A stretch of 64,000 nucleotides of DNA from Ottelia alismoides (GCA_037367405.1 JAZKJV010000301.1:434001-498000); one strand, 5' to 3'; counted from the stretch's first letter, positions 32,804 to 46,362 are shown. Numbers and translations: made by a program. Notes: generated by a model not told the origin, from the sequence alone.

Positions 32804-34630
32804 CTTTAAAATACATTTTTTTGAGGCTCAAAAGAGGGGGAGACACTCTTTGGTGTTCGCCCCAGCCAAATATATAAATAATACAACGAAAGCGGTAGTT
32901 ACAAAAGGAGGGTGAATGAGAGGGAAAGAAGAGAGGGAAGAACACAGAAAAGAGAAGCCAACTCCCCAGCCCTGTACAGGACACCAGCCCAAGACAATAA
33001 GGCCCACCCGTCTACAAAGTACACCAATCAGCAATAAATCGATTGCATTGAATAAGGATGTTCTCCCGATAGAATCGCTGCCGGGAGAAAGTAGCTTCGT
33101 TCCTTCCCAAGCAGATGCACCACAGCCGCGCAATGGGCACCAAAAGATCCCGCCTAACCCTGTTCCTGTTGATCCACATAAGCTTGCAGAGAGCGGAGAG
33201 GTTGTCCGCGTCGGCCCAAGGCAACTCGTCCCAGATCCCGCGCACCATCAGGCACCCGAAGAAAAGGTGATCAATAGATTCGTCCTCCGAATTACAAAGA
33301 ACACAGGTGGCGCTGAAATTGTCGAAGATTCTAGCACAGCGATCGCGCGTCATCAGCCTCCGTCGGCGAAGGAGCCAAAGGAAGAACCCAATGCGCTCCG
33401 GGAGCCGCAGTCCCCAGAAGAAGCCACAATCACGCAAAAGAACAACCGCATCGGAAGGAGGTGGAGAAAGCAATGCGTGATAAGTCTTCCGCGTGGAGAA
33501 GGGGCCGTCCCTCCAGCTCCAATAATCCATGCCCTCGTTCGGCGTAGCGGCGTCACGGAGGGCATCCAACATCGAAGCAAAATCGTCCACCCTCTGATCC
33601 GAGAAATTCGCGGAAAAGCGTGGACACCAGCACCCATCCAGCCAAAACTTGAATGAATCTCCCTTTCCCAATACCAGAGAAAGAGCGCGCCATTCCTTGC
33701 AAAGGCGTCCAGCACACTACGCCAAAAAGCAGAGCGATGAACGTTTGGTGCCCCCCGCTCCATCCCCAACCGATCGACTCCCAGGAACACCCTGAGTACA
33801 GAGATAAAGAAGTTAACATCCTTCCCCCAAATTCTACTTACCCATTTGAGAAGCATAGCGTCGTTCACCACGTCCAATCTCCACACACCCAGACCACCGT
33901 ATCGTTTAGGCAACGTAACCTCAGCCCAAGCGACAAGATGAAGGCCCCTACCCTCCGCCCCCTTCCTTCCCCAGAGAAAACGATGCATACAACGTTCGAT
34001 CCGCATTCGAACCCCCACCGGCATACGGCGAACAGAGAGAGCGTAGCGAGGGATAGAGGAAAGCACCGACTTCAATAGAACAATACGCCCCCTCTAGATA
34101 GCATAGCCGCTCGCCAACCAGCAAGGCGCGATTCCACGCGCTCAATAATCAAGCGCCACTCCCGTATTTTGGCCCGACCCACCGCCAAAGGTAAGCCTAG
34201 ATACTCAATTGGAAGCTCACCAGGAGGAGACCCAAGCAGCCGACCGCATTCCTCCGCTTCCGCAGCCGAGAGGCCGAAGGGAACCACCTTGGATTTTGAG
34301 CCATTAATCGTCAACCCCGACAGTTCGCTGAAAAGGGCAAGGGTGGTTGCCACACCGGAGACCTCCGCACAACCACCCTCAATAAAGCAGATTGTATCGT
34401 CCGCAAATTGAATCAAAGGCACGCAAACATCGCCCTTATGAAATCCGTTAGAGAGTCCAGCATCAATAACGCAGTCCACCATATGCGCGAGAACATCCGA
34501 GGCCAAGACAAAAAGGAGGGGCGCGAGGGGGCAGCCCTGGCGCACCCCCTCCTCGGTTGGAAGAACCCACCAACCGCCCGACCGTTGATCAGCACGAAAA
34601 GGGAACCGGTTAATATACTTTAAAATACAT
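32804..34630 (-). mobile_element. 5'-truncated LINE with 13-bp target duplication, antisense to SecA1
   Basis: The duplication CTTTAAAATACAT is at 32804-32816 and 34618-34630. The element between (32817-34617) reads on the minus strand and ends, at its 3' side, in a short poly(A) (T run at 32816). Coding blocks, 5' to 3': MRQGCPLAPLLFVLASDV, IQFADDTICFIEGG (RT active site FADD, about 34395) and PIEYLGLPLAVGRAKI (34545-34072); LWGRKGAEGRGLHLVAW and VNDAMLLKWVSRIWG (34075-33353); and a zf-RVT tail with CVLCNSEDESIDHLFFGC (33671-33012). The endonuclease, ORF1 and the first half of RT are absent, as in typical truncated insertions. Frames are joined by shifts near 34075 and 33670. Confidence 0.9.
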
Positions 34631-35309
34631 CATCTATAAATTATACAAAAGGTACATGTTTAGAAAGCAAGCGTTAATATACTTTCATAGTATGGGCTTC
34701 TTGTATGGACCACTCATTTCAACACATATGGGATGCAGTCCACAATTCATGTAATGGTGACTCACGTTAATTGGTTGCATACCGTGTGGGGGTTATCCCC
34801 TGGATTGTAGATACAGTGATCCATTGTGAGACTGCATATGCTATTTGGAACAAAATGAAGAAGCCATATTCATAGGTTTTGAATGTGAGCCATATGTTAT
34901 AGAATATTACTATATGATGCTAATACCATAAGAGGGCTTGACTTTTGTCCAATATTATTTGCAGCTGAAGGTGCTGAGCAAAGTACAACCTGATGCATGT
35001 CAACACGTGGCCCACATATAATACATCTCGGGAGGAGGTAGCCGTGTTGATTTCCTTGGTATGTTGGAACCGACCTACCACACAACTTGCAATTACGCGA
35101 TGACATGCAATACATTGCCCACATTGGGGGAGACATATAAAAGTACCTTCACCTCAGTATCTCTTGTTACCCGTTGATACTTAATACCCATAATTCTAGC
35201 CCGAAAATTCATTTGGCTGTGGAGGACGTGGTTCGTCTAAAGAAGCCAAGGCATCTACTATAAGGTAGAGTGATCCTATTACTAGATTGATCCCACTGGC
35301 TCTATTGAC
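34631..35309. other. SecA1 intron 2 between LINE and copia element
   Basis: No open frame or terminal repeat is recognised. Confidence 0.5.
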
Positions 35310-35978
35310 AGTTGAAACAATTATATATCTTTGGTGTTATTTCATAGTTTATTTTTCTTATGTACCTCTCGTGATATTTACACAGTGCTTTTCTCCTATA
35401 TAAGTGAGCCGTGGGGTCCCTCTAATATACAAGCAATCATTTTTCTCCAACATGGTATCGGAGCAACGGTCCTAGACCGGGGTTCCTATATCATCCCACC
35501 CTAACCCTAACCCTACACGCCCCCGCCCCCCCGCTAGCCACCCCCGCACTCGCAGACCCATGCGCGACACCACCCTCCCGTGTCGACAACCTCTCGTGCC
35601 GCCCAACCTCACGCGACACACTACGCCCCATGCCGTGTGCCTAGTGCACCGCGCCCTACGTGCATCTGGCGTGCATCTACACGTATATGCGTGCACCTAC
35701 GTACATCTACACACATCTGCGTGCACCTGCACGCATCTGTCGTGCATCTGCTCACATCTGCGTGCATCCTGCGCACACCTACGCGCATCCTGCGTGCATC
35801 TGTGTGCGCCGCTACCCTTTACGCCCGTATGACCTGCAGCCAGACCTAGCCTACAACAACAAGAGACGAGGATGGTTGTATGAGTCTACATATACAACCA
35901 ATCCTCTATATGTGATTGTGTAGACTCATTTAGAAAGGTCTACTCAGTTTTGTTCCAGTTTTCGGTGTTTTTGCTATC

Positions 35979-38900
35979 ATGTCAGAGAACAAGGGTGATG
36001 TTTTTTCATCCGATGCCTTCAAGGGTCCGACTCCCATCGTGAAGATGGATGGCACCAACTATGAGTTGTGGTCCATGCAATTTTGCACCCAGATATAGTG
36101 CCATAACAAGGAGCACATTCTGATGGATCTAGAGCCGGAGGACAAGACTGGGGCTAATGCTTCTTGGATGCAAGATGGTGCCTATGCTCGTATTTGACTC
36201 TCCGGGACGCTCACCACATGGATTGCCAATGGTATTCTCAATCAACCCACAGTAAAGGCTATGTGGGATATCTTAGCAGCCATGTATGGCCAGGCGGAGA
36301 ATGGGAGCAAAATTCTACAGTTGCAGTTTGATATTTTTTCGACCAAGCAGAATGGCCGACCTCTTCATGCACACTTTTCACATCTTAGAGGCATGTTTGA
36401 GCATCTGCATTGCTTCATGTCTATTACTACTAGCACTGAGCAAAAACATGCGTATTAGAATGCAAGTATGACAGGAGTATTTTTGTCATCTCTTGACTCT
36501 AAGTATGATGCATTACGTACTCAACTACTTACTGGAGAGACGATACCTTCAACGAAGGAGGTTTACAAGAGGCTTAACAAAATTACTACATCCTCTACTA
36601 CTGTGGCTCAGACTCCTTCTGCTATGGCATCCTCTCGTGGCAGAGGGAGTACTTTGCAGTTCCGTGGCTGAGGACCACGTGGTCGAGGAGGAGGTTGTCA
36701 ACGAGGGCCATGTTCACATTGCCACCATCCTGATCATTCTGGGGAGACATGCTATTAAGAAGCATGGGTATCTTGCCTCTGCCCGAGTTGCTGAGCTAAC
36801 CGATTCTACTTCTACTCCTGCTCCGGCTCATAATGTACGCTTTGATGATATTGTTTCTAGACTGCGAGAGATGATGATTACTCCTACTACTTCGCCCGTA
36901 GGGTCTTCAGATGCCACACATATTGCTAGAGCCTCTTCGAGCTCGTCAGTTATTGCTTATGCACTTACCAGTAGTAGTAGTTCAGATTTGTCTAACTGGA
37001 TCATGAACTCTGGAGCATCTCATCATATGTGTGGCGATCGAGCACAATTTACTTCTTACAAGTCTATCCCTCCGGGTAGATCATTGGTGATTGCCATTTG
37101 TGTTCATCTACCCATTGTTGGACAGGGGGAGATTGTTCTAGCCCCTCGCTTCTGTAGAATGTCTTACATGCTCCAGCATTTCAGATGAATCTTTTGTCTA
37201 TTAGTCAGATTACAAAAGATTCACATTGTCGTGCCATATTTGATCTTTCTTCTCTTGTGTTTCAAGACATACTCACTTGCAGGGTGATTGGATGTGGCTG
37301 TGAGTAAAGAGGACTTTGCAAACTTGTCCTGCCTCCTTGTGGGGGGACTGCTACTATTCCTTTTGGATATGTTTCCCCGTTTATGATGCATCTTCGTTTT
37401 GGACACCTTCCTCTGTAGAAGCTGTGTCATGTCCTCTCGTAGATCTCTACTCGTACTAGCTTGGAGTGTGAGGCGTGTCAGCTTGGGAAGCACCATCGTT
37501 CCTCTTTTTCGAGTCGTGTTCCTCGTCACAGTGGTCAGTTGTTTGAGTTGGTTCACTTTGATATCCTAGTCGTGTTCTTGATCATCAGGGACATCGGTTT
37601 TATATGATCGTTGTAGATGTTTTTTCTAGATTATCTTGGGCATTTCTGATGAAGAATAAGTCTGAAGCTAGTCTTATTATCAAATCTTTTCTTATCGAGA
37701 TTAAGAACATTTTTTTTGCTAATGTGAAATTTATTTACACTGACAATCTTTTGGAGTTCGCTACTTTATAATTGTTTGATTTTCTTAGATCTATTGGTAT
37801 TATTCATCAGACTTCGTGTGCTTATACTTCGCAACAGAATGGTGTCGCTGAACGCAAACACCATTTTGGATGTCACGAGGATTCTTTTGATTCGGAGTCG
37901 AGCTCTTCATTCATTATGGGGTGATGTGGTTCTCACTGCATGTTACTTGGTGAACGACATGTCGTCTACTATTCTTGGAGAAAAAGTTCCTTTCTTGATT
38001 GCATTTCCCGAAAATGACTTATTTTCCCTTACCTCTAGAGTTTTTGGATCAGTTGCTTTTGTCCACAATTTTACTCCTGATTGTGACAAGCTCTCTCCTA
38101 GAGACGTCAAATGTGTGTTCGTCGGTTATTCTCGTACCCAAAAAGGTTATAGATGTTTTGATCCTGTTGGGAGAAAATATTATGTGAGTGTTGATGTCAC
38201 ATTTTTTGAGTCTATTATGTATTTTTCTTCTACAGGTGACATGTTGTTTAGTGCCGACTCTAGTGAGGATATCTTTATTCCACCACCTTCGTTATCGTCA
38301 TCGAGAACCTCTCAAGTTGAGTCTCAGTCGCATCCACCTCCACCACCACCTTCTCCACCATCTCCACCTCTAGCTACCCAGACTCAGTTCCTACCTCGGT
38401 TTTACATTCGCAGGCCCTCTACTCGTCTCTAAGGTCCAGGAAAGCGGTATGCGTATATGCTCGGACAGGTCACTGAATGGCGATTAAGCGGTATGCGGGG
38501 GCATGTGCGGGGTATATGCGGTTCTACGCAGTTTCTTATTTTTTATTTATAAATAAATAAATATATACAAAATTAACTACAACTGAACTAAATTTATGTA
38601 TAGTTGTGGTCCAACATAGGATCTAAGAAAGACGGCTTTCATATAGAGGTCAAAACAATCTTTGTTAATCAAATATCAACACTTCAATAAAAAAGTTAGC
38701 ACACATCAAGGTAGACTACTAAAAGCATAGAATCAAAAAACTCTGATGATTCAGAAGTCGGGAGGTGGAAGCCCTAATCGAGGAATTGGGGTTTTGGAGG
38801 TGGAAGCCCTAATCGGGGTTTTGAGTTTCTTAGTGTGTCGGGTTGTCGGGTGCCCTTTTTCGTAGACCAGATCCGACACCCAATTAAGCTCTGAAAGCAG

Positions 38901-40760
38901 GAAATGGGTGCACGGTCCGCATATGGCGGACCGCATAAGCGCAAACGATGCTTAGTGAATGGCTTCATGTATGTGGCGTGCTAAGGTATCCGCTCACGCA
39001 TATGCGGCCGCTCAGGCCGATTTCGTGAACACTGCTCGTCTCTCTGCTCCTACGCCTTCTCCGTCATCCAGCACGCCCCAAGTGTAGTGAACACATTGTT
39101 TCTATTGATGGCACTGATGCTATGCTTGATCCACATGATACTATACAAGAGGAACTGATGCCAGAGAATATAGAGCTTGATGACCTTGATGCACCTATTG
39201 CCTTAAGGAAGCCACGTTGTAACTGTGGTACATATCCTCTAGCGACGCATGTTTCCTTGGACCATTTATAATTATCCCGCGAACATATCTGGAGGCCATA
39301 CAGGATAACAGTTGGCGACTTGCCATGGAGGAGGAAATGGTCGCTTTGCAGTCTCGTGGCACCTGGAGTGTTGTTTCTGCCCCTCCAGGTTCATCTGTTG
39401 TAGGATGCAAATGGATCTTTACAGTGAAGCAGCGAGCAGATGGCATTGTGGATCGCTACAAGGTAAGGCTTATGGGACGTGGGTTCAATCAGACTTTTCG
39501 TGTTGATTATCAGGATACCTTCTTTCCAGTGGCCGATACTCAACATTACGCATTCTTCTATCTGTTGCTTTTTCACGAGACTGGCCTCTTTACCAACTAG
39601 ATGTAAAGAATGCGTTTCTGTATGGATATCTACAAGAGGATGTTTATATGTAGCAACCACCAGGGTTTGCTGCTGATGAGGAGTCTCAGAAGGTGTGTAG
39701 GCTCCACAAAGCTATTTACGACATGAAGCAGAGTTCGAGAGCTTGGTACCAGAAACTTTCGGAGTTTATATGGCATCAGGGGTTTGCTTGGTCCATTGCC
39801 GATCACTCACTTTTTATTCAGAGAATGCAAAGAGGCACTATTGCTGTTCTCGTCTATGTTGATGATATTATTATCACAGGTGATGACGAGCATGGTTTTT
39901 ATGCAGTCAGGGAGTTTCTAGGTCAGCAGTTTGTGACTAAAGGCCTTGGCAATCTTCGATACTTCCTTGGATTAGAGTTCGCTAGGAACCGGCGTGGTCT
40001 TGTGATGACCCAGAAGAAGTTTGTTACTGATATGCTAATAGAGACATGTATGACAGGGTGCAAGCATGCTGCTACTCTTATTGATCCAAGTATGAAATTA
40101 TATGATGATGACACTGAGGAGACAAACAAGAGGAGATACATGGAACTGGTTGGGAAGCTACTATATGCTACCATCACCAGGCTAGATATATCCTTTGTAG
40201 TGAGAAAGGTGAGTCAGTTCACAGAGCAACCCAAGAAGGTTTATATGGATGCTGTCTATGATTTTGAGATATTTGGAGTCTTCACCTGGCACTGGCCTTA
40301 TATTCAGCAGAGGCACCTCTCTTGATGTGACAACATGTGCAAACATAGATTATGCAGGATGCCCTAGGGACAGAAAGTCTACTTTTGATTTTGCCTTTTT
40401 TGTTGACAGCTTATTCGTGCCATGGAAAAGTAAGAAGCAAAAAATGGTTGCTAGATCTAGTGCAGAATCTGAATACAGGGCTATGGCTCAGGGAAGCACA
40501 TAGATGATGTGGGTCAGGTCGGTTTTGACTGATCTTGTAGTTGATGTACCTCTTCCTATGTAGCTTCTATGTGACAATAAGGAAACACTCTTTATTGCAA
40601 ATAATCCTGCATTCCATGAACGTACAAAACATATAGAGGTGGTTGCCACTACACCAGAGACATGATCTAGAAGGGTAACATATCCACCCCTCATTTTCCT
40701 ACTGGAGATCAAACTGCAGATATATTCGCCAAAGCTCTTACTCGAGGCCCTTTCCAAAGA
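35979..40760 (+). pseudogene. Copia gag-pol of the short-LTR element, inactivated
   Basis: Gag starts MSENKGDVFSSDAFKG at 35979, and MWDILAAMYGQAENGSKI follows. The CCHC knuckle is CSHCHHPDHSGETC (about 36710). The protease site reads WIMNSGASHHM, with Asn in place of the catalytic Asp. Integrase debris (CEACQLGKHHRS, about 37470) is followed by VFGSVAFVHNF and DVKCVFVGYSRTQKGYRCFD (38040-38160). RT: VGCKWIFTVKQRADG (39400), VYVDDIIITGDDEHG (39850), then LRYFLGLEFARN. RNase H runs to about 40760. There are many stops. From 35640 to 35820 the untranslated leader is a GT/CA-rich minisatellite. Confidence 0.9.
38422..39043. mobile_element. hAT-like non-autonomous element nested in the copia element
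   Basis: The copia reading frame (RRPSTRL, then SAPTPSPSSSTPQV) is broken by about 604 bp flanked by the direct repeat CTCGTCTCT (38422-38430 and 39035-39043), which contains an 8-bp target duplication. The ends are TAAGGTCCAGGAAAGCGG and, inverted, CAGTGTTCACGAAATCGG, 12 of 18 positions matching. Subterminal TATGCGG/CCGCATA units are repeated at both ends. Inside, a phrase with GGAGGTGGAAGCCCTAATCG occurs twice (about 38760 and 38795). The element has no transposase. Confidence 0.75.
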
Positions 40761-40953
40761 TGCTGTTCCAAGCTGAGCATGATAGACATATATACTCCAG
40801 CTTGAGGGGGAGTGTTGAAATAGTTATATATCTTTGGTGTCATTTCATAGTTTATTTTTCTTATGTACCTCATGATATATACCCAATGCTTTTTTCCTAT
40901 ATAAGAGACCCTGGGGTCCCTCTAATAAATAAGCAATTCATTTTTCTCCAATA

Positions 40954-43600
40954 GAGATAAAGTCCAATACTCCTATTGTTGGAGATGCCATAACGAGGAA
41001 ACATGTTAGACCCACCACATGTTTTCTAGTATTCGGTTAACTTTTGAGGGAGACACAATGATTGTTTCTTGTTTGATCTGGATGACATGTTTGTGCATTC
41101 TTCTCAGGCTCTGTCCGTCTTTATAGACACACCACCTTTTACGACAACCATAAACATCACACATGCTTTAACTTCTACTACTATTTTAGGTATACATGCT
41201 TACGCTGTTCATTCTCTTGAGCGAGTTTGTCTGGTATGTAGATTTTTGTGCATACTTCTACCTTTGTAGAGACTAAGAGCAATTGACACGGTCAGACAAA
41301 TTTCCAGGAAGGGATGTCAGGAGAGAGGCACGCGACAATTGGGTGGGGGGTCGCGACATTGTATTCACAATGGATCGCTTTATGTTACCGACTTTGAGGG
41401 GAAATATTTCGCGTTTTGCATTTTGGAATGACATTCATAACTAATGTAAGCAACCACAGCGTCAACAAGAATAATGTCACCAATTCATTGCATTAATTTC
41501 TATATTGTTTACACGTAACATAAAGGAATATTACATTGTATACATGCATCCCCAAAATGTGACAGAAGGGAAACAAAAGCATTATACAACATCAACTGTA
41601 CAAAAACTACAAAATGTATACCGTTTGGTATAACAACGGATGTTCGGGATCATCAATCAGCTACTGAGATGCATGCGCTTTGCCTGCTAAGCATGCAAGG
41701 ATCAAAAGAACGTCAACAATTGTTGCATACAATCCAGCATATAAAAAATATAACAGGTAATTTTAGTGGTTTCAAAAGAAAAGAAGTAGACATGCATTGA
41801 ACTTTAAATATAACAAGCTACTTGTATCAAAGTGATTTCAAGTTATGCTGTATATACATTCCCAGATCACCCATCACCCCGTAATTTATGTATATAACCA
41901 TTTCATAATTTAATCAATGACCTTTATGTAAGTAAATTCTCAGATCACCCATCACCCATAATTTTCGTATACAATCATTTCATAATTTAATTAATGACAT
42001 ATAAGTAAGTGATTATCTTTTTATTTCTTAGAGATCAAGTTGATGAATCTTGATATTAAGAAGGATGAATTTCAGATCTGATTCTTAATTCTGTCTAATT
42101 CTCAAATCTAGTGTATAGTCTGTGGTCGTGGTCTGAGAGAGATTTCACATTATGACTCTAAGGTGTGAAGAATACCTTAGGTTTGAGGTGCCTCTGTAGG
42201 CATGCTGTGTGATGTAATGCATCCTAACTAAGTTCCCATGTCCACTAGCTTATCTTATCACCCGTAGTAGTAGTTCTTATATCTGATTACTTGTCGACGA
42301 TTGATGATAGATGATGATTGATGATTCTGGTTGCAAGCTCAATTGTAGCCAATTCAGCTAAACTGATCTCAACTCGAGCCAAACTCAACTGAACCCATTC
42401 AACTATAGCCATCGCCAAGCTTATTGGCGGAACAATAACCAAAACTCAAGCGGTGAGGAAGTTTCCTAAGAGATCCTTTCGTCTCGCCCTCTAAGTGGAA
42501 GTGCGGTCTAGTAGAGGGATAGGTCACTCCAAAACTACGCCATCGAGACGGGTGAGAGAGACTCTCCGGAAAAGTCACTCTAAAAATATGCCCGATCGGT
42601 ATGGGCTAACGAGTTCGTAATAAAAACTAAAACTGAGACCCCCCAGCCTAGGTACCCTAAAGCAGAAGGTCAATAGAACTGGTCAAAATCGAGATCCCAA
42701 CGAGGCGTAAAAACAATGTTTAAAAATCATAAAAAGGACTAGAATCGTAGATCCGTGCACTTGACGGCCGCTGCTCGAATTGGGCTTTCTATTTCCTGCC
42801 CAGCTAAGGATCACCGCACCCTCGCATGGTCAGGTGTAAGGGTCACCGTGACTAGCACAATTAATTATCAGCCATCACTGATTCAAGATCCTCTTCACTT
42901 GCTTGTCTACTCATCTCTTTCTCAACTTTTTCTGTAGTTAATCGTACAACTCTAGATCATTGGTCAACGATCTTATTGATATCAATTTATGGTTGGTTGA
43001 ACAAGTCTAGCTCCTTTGTTGTATTAATAATATATAATTGGTATGGTATTAATATTCTAATATTTTGTATTTCAAGAATTCTTCTATAAGGTCATGAGAA
43101 TTCGACTAGATATTGATATGGCTTTAAGAACATTACACACCAATTCCCTAATGTTTTAACTTTATAGTCATAGATTAAACTAATTGCTGATATGAAAATT
43201 TAGTCAATTTTATGCTAATACTCCTAGCTTCTTTAAAAATACACACACACAACTTCTCAAGTCCACTAATAGATATTTGCATTTTAAACTTCATTTCATG
43301 TTAATCATCCTAATCTTATCTAAAAGAAAAATGAGATCAAAAGTTTAACAATTGGTGAACTTGGAGTCTACTTCATATATATATATATATAGAGAGAGAG
43401 ATAGAGAGAGAGAGAGAACTTGGAGTCCACTTCATACATATACATATATATATATGACTTCTTAATCTTAATTTAAGTAGACTCTAACTGGATGGACGGA
43501 AAATCCTAATTGATAAAGATCCCTGTTTAAGCCCCATTTTGTGATTCCACGTTGCATCAGAAAACCTTACATATGCAGGCTTTGCTCCAACCTCTGGTTA
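40954..43600. other. SecA1 intron 2, unassigned DNA with microsatellites
   Basis: Holds two near-identical phrases (CTTGGAGTC(T/C)ACTTCATA) around an (AT)n(AG)n tract at 43365-43460. The short open frames match nothing recognised. The segment left of 43600 may be the continuation of the antisense LINE that the LARD element interrupts, but no motif proves this. Confidence 0.45.
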
Positions 43601-43605
43601 GTATG

Positions 43606-43909
43606 TGTTGGAGTACGCGTCACTTATATAAAGATGGGTAAATGGATGTCTCCTGGATCCATTTACCACATCCCAGTGTTTAGTCCCACATCTACCAGTG
43701 GTGGGAATTGGAGGGTCTGTGGAGGCTACATAAGAAGCCCCAAACCTCCTGTATCCGATGAGAAAGTACAATGGACATATATGGTCCTTTGAGACCTTCC
43801 GTGGTTTCATCCCGCTCCTTGGGGAGTAGGGTTCCACGTAAAATCTCGCGTTCTTCATTGTTCTTTTTCCTTTATTTATGACATGCTTCCGTATTCAAGT
43901 TTTCTAACA
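43606..43909 (+). repeat. 5' LTR of the LARD-like element
   Basis: Contains TAAATGGAT(G/C)TCTCC(T/A)GGATCC with an inverted repeat of TAAATGGATCC around it, AGTCCCACATCTACC, and a CATAAGAAGCCCC promoter-like block. The U5-like end has GCTCCTTGGGGAGTAG and TTCCACGTAAAATC. Confidence 0.9.
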
Positions 43910-46056
43910 TGGTATTAGATCGGGTTCGATTCTTGAGGATTTTATGCTCGTTCATCATTTGTTTGAGACTCAATTTTTTATGTTGTATTCTTAAAAATTA
44001 TTGTTCATGTTATGAGAGAATTGTTCTTGAAATTTCTACATTGAAGATTGCATTTTATTTCTTGAGATCGTGCAATACAAAGGAAACTAGAGTTCCCGAA
44101 CTGAAACCCTAATCTCAAGTGGCGAAGTCCCACCAGGTGGAAACCTAGCTGCTCCTAGCTGCAATATGCAAAGTTCCACCTTCTCTGTTCCCTCATGGCG
44201 ACGAGGTCCAGGTCGAGCTCGCGATAGGCTGAGCTCGAGCTCCAGGCAACGACCTTCTAAGCCCATGCCTCCAGTGGGACTAGCCCCCATCATCGTCGAT
44301 ACCCAATGCCTCCAGCATAGCGGTGACGCTCCAACAGTTCACCCTGATCGCCCTTAAACATGCGACAAGCTCTGACAAGCGCCGATGTTGCTCCTCCCTC
44401 CTGGAGGCAGCAAGCCCCATCTCCATCTCAGGCAACACCGTCTCCTGCAAACCTCATCGCGCGAAGAAGACCTCCCCTACATCTTGTCTTGTTGCAAGCG
44501 GCAAGCCGCATCCTCATGATTCCTTCACTCTCCATGCGATTCCTCCATGCGACGACCTCTCCCAGTGATCTCCATGCGACAGAATTCCTTCATGCACCTC
44601 ACGCCATTGTGCATCCAAGCGGCGCTACTCTTCAAGGCGGTGCTACTCTTCAAGGTTGCGCAGCACCCGCAGCCCAGGCGTCGATTCTCGAGCCCTTCTC
44701 TCCTGCTTCTCTCCATCCTACCACCACACCTCTCCTATGTCCTGACGCTCCAGGGTCGATGGCCGATACAGGAACACAGATCAAGAGATGGGTTCCCTTC
44801 GATGAACCTAATCGTCTTGCATTGAAGGAAGGGGCCCGATGGCCCTGTATTATTTTTTTTGGGGAAGGGCTTCTCTGTTGCACGTAAAAAAATTGTTTTG
44901 TTGCTCTCTTGTCCAAGTGGGCTGAGAGTTATAAAAAAGGGTGGGGAAGCTGGAAAAAAATGTGAAGTTTTTTTTTGAAAAGTTGGGCCGCATGTCTTAA
45001 AGAAGGGGAGAGAGGTAGGAAAAATGATTGGCCTCTTTTGCAAAAAAAGTGTTTTGAGAAAAGGCACGTACAAAATAAAGCCGTACGCAGACAAATTTGC
45101 AAAAAAAGACGAGTCAGCTATAAAAAGAGAGTAAATAACTGAGAAAAAAGGAAAGAAAAAAATTAATGCGAGAAGAAAAGCCGAAAAAGTGTTGTCGACT
45201 TATTTGGTGTTTATTTCTTCCCTACGTTCTATTATTTTCTCCCAACTTTGTCGATGTCATTGTATTCCGGCAAGTATGGGAGAAAGGGGGAGTATTGTGT
45301 AGAGGCACAGTCCAAATTGTCATATTCTCCAGATTACATATTCCAGTCCATATGCATGGCCAGAATTTTCAGACTCTACAATTCAGTTTCAGACTCTGCG
45401 GATTGGTTCAGAGTCCAAGTTCGAGGCACTCCATATTTGAGTGATCCATTTTTTTTGAGTTCTCCAAAGAGAGAAAGATTCCTTTTTCAGACGCACATGT
45501 GTACGATCATTGTTTATGGTCCGCATCTTTTGTTTTTGGTCTCATAGTTTTCATGTGTTCCATAGGGATTCTAGAGTAGAGATCCCATTCCCTATGCCAT
45601 GTAGGCTAGGGTTTTCATGTTGTTTCATAGGGACTCCAGAGTAGAGATCCCATTCTCTAAGCCAACATGGGAGAGACCCGGTTCTCCGGCAAGGAGACTT
45701 TTTCCGACTCCATTCTCCAGCAACCGCGGACTCCGACGAGGATGTCTTCATGGCTTTTTGAGTTCGATCATTTCATAGATGGAGCAGTTGTCCACTTGAT
45801 GTGGCGGGCCAGAGTTCTCCCGGTGGAGACTTATTTCAGTTGCAGTGACTGACAGTTCGACGAGGAGATTCAGTTTGACCCACACTTTAACCCGTTTGTT
45901 CCTCCTCAGCTGCATGGCATGAGAAGTAACGTCCTCAACAACAAACGACAATTGTGCGCTTTGAGTTGATATTGTCTGTAGTGTCTTGTATTGTGAGTTT
46001 GAGATTTCTTTCTGTTTGTCCAAGCTGAGTATTGCATGCTCCAACTTGAGGGGGAG

Positions 46057-46362
46057 TGTTGGAGTATGCATCACTTATATGTAGATGGGTAAATGGATCT
46101 CTCCAGGATCCATTTACCACATCCCAATGTTTAGTCCCACATATACCAGTGGTGGGACTTGGAGTGTCTGTGGGGGTTATATAAGAAGCCCCAGTCCTCT
46201 TGTATCCAATGAAAAAGTACAATAGACACATATGTCCCTTTGAGACCTTCTCCTGTGGTTTCATCCCGCTCCTTAGGGTGTAGGGTTCCACGTAAAATCC
46301 CGCGTTCTTCATTGTTCTTTATCCTTTATTTTTGATACGCTTCCGCATTCAAGTTTCTAACA
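46057..46362 (+). repeat. 3' LTR of the LARD-like element
   Basis: Near-identical to the 5' LTR with scattered substitutions; TATATAAGAAGCCCC here is the better-preserved TATA-like block. The scattered differences mean the insertion is not very recent. Confidence 0.9.

Larger units (their letters stand above)
35310..40953 (+). mobile_element. Short-LTR Ty1/copia element, interrupted by a hAT-like insertion
   Basis: The LTRs are only about 142 bp: 35310-35452 and 40813-40953, sharing GAAA(T/C)A, ATATATCTTTGGTGT, CATAGTTTATTTTTCTTATG, CCTATATAAG and GGGGTCCCTCTAAT. The 5' LTR is followed by TGGTATCGGAGC, the primer-binding site complementary to initiator tRNA-Met. The 3' LTR is preceded by the polypurine tract GAGGGGGAG. 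The left LTR has lost its canonical TG start, and no target duplication is visible. The body is 5.6 kb including a 604-bp insertion. It lies in sense orientation in SecA1 intron 2. Confidence 0.9.

Noticed and set aside
35498..35516. CCCTAACCCTAACCCTA run, as an interstitial telomere repeat
   Set aside because: Only about three units, of the 6-bp form rather than the plant CCCTAAA, and inside the leader of a copia element next to low-complexity C-rich DNA.
44360..44887. 175-codon Pro/Ser-rich frame as a host or gag gene
   Set aside because: No recognisable domain, in the interior of a non-autonomous LTR element. Kept only as a possible feature of that element.
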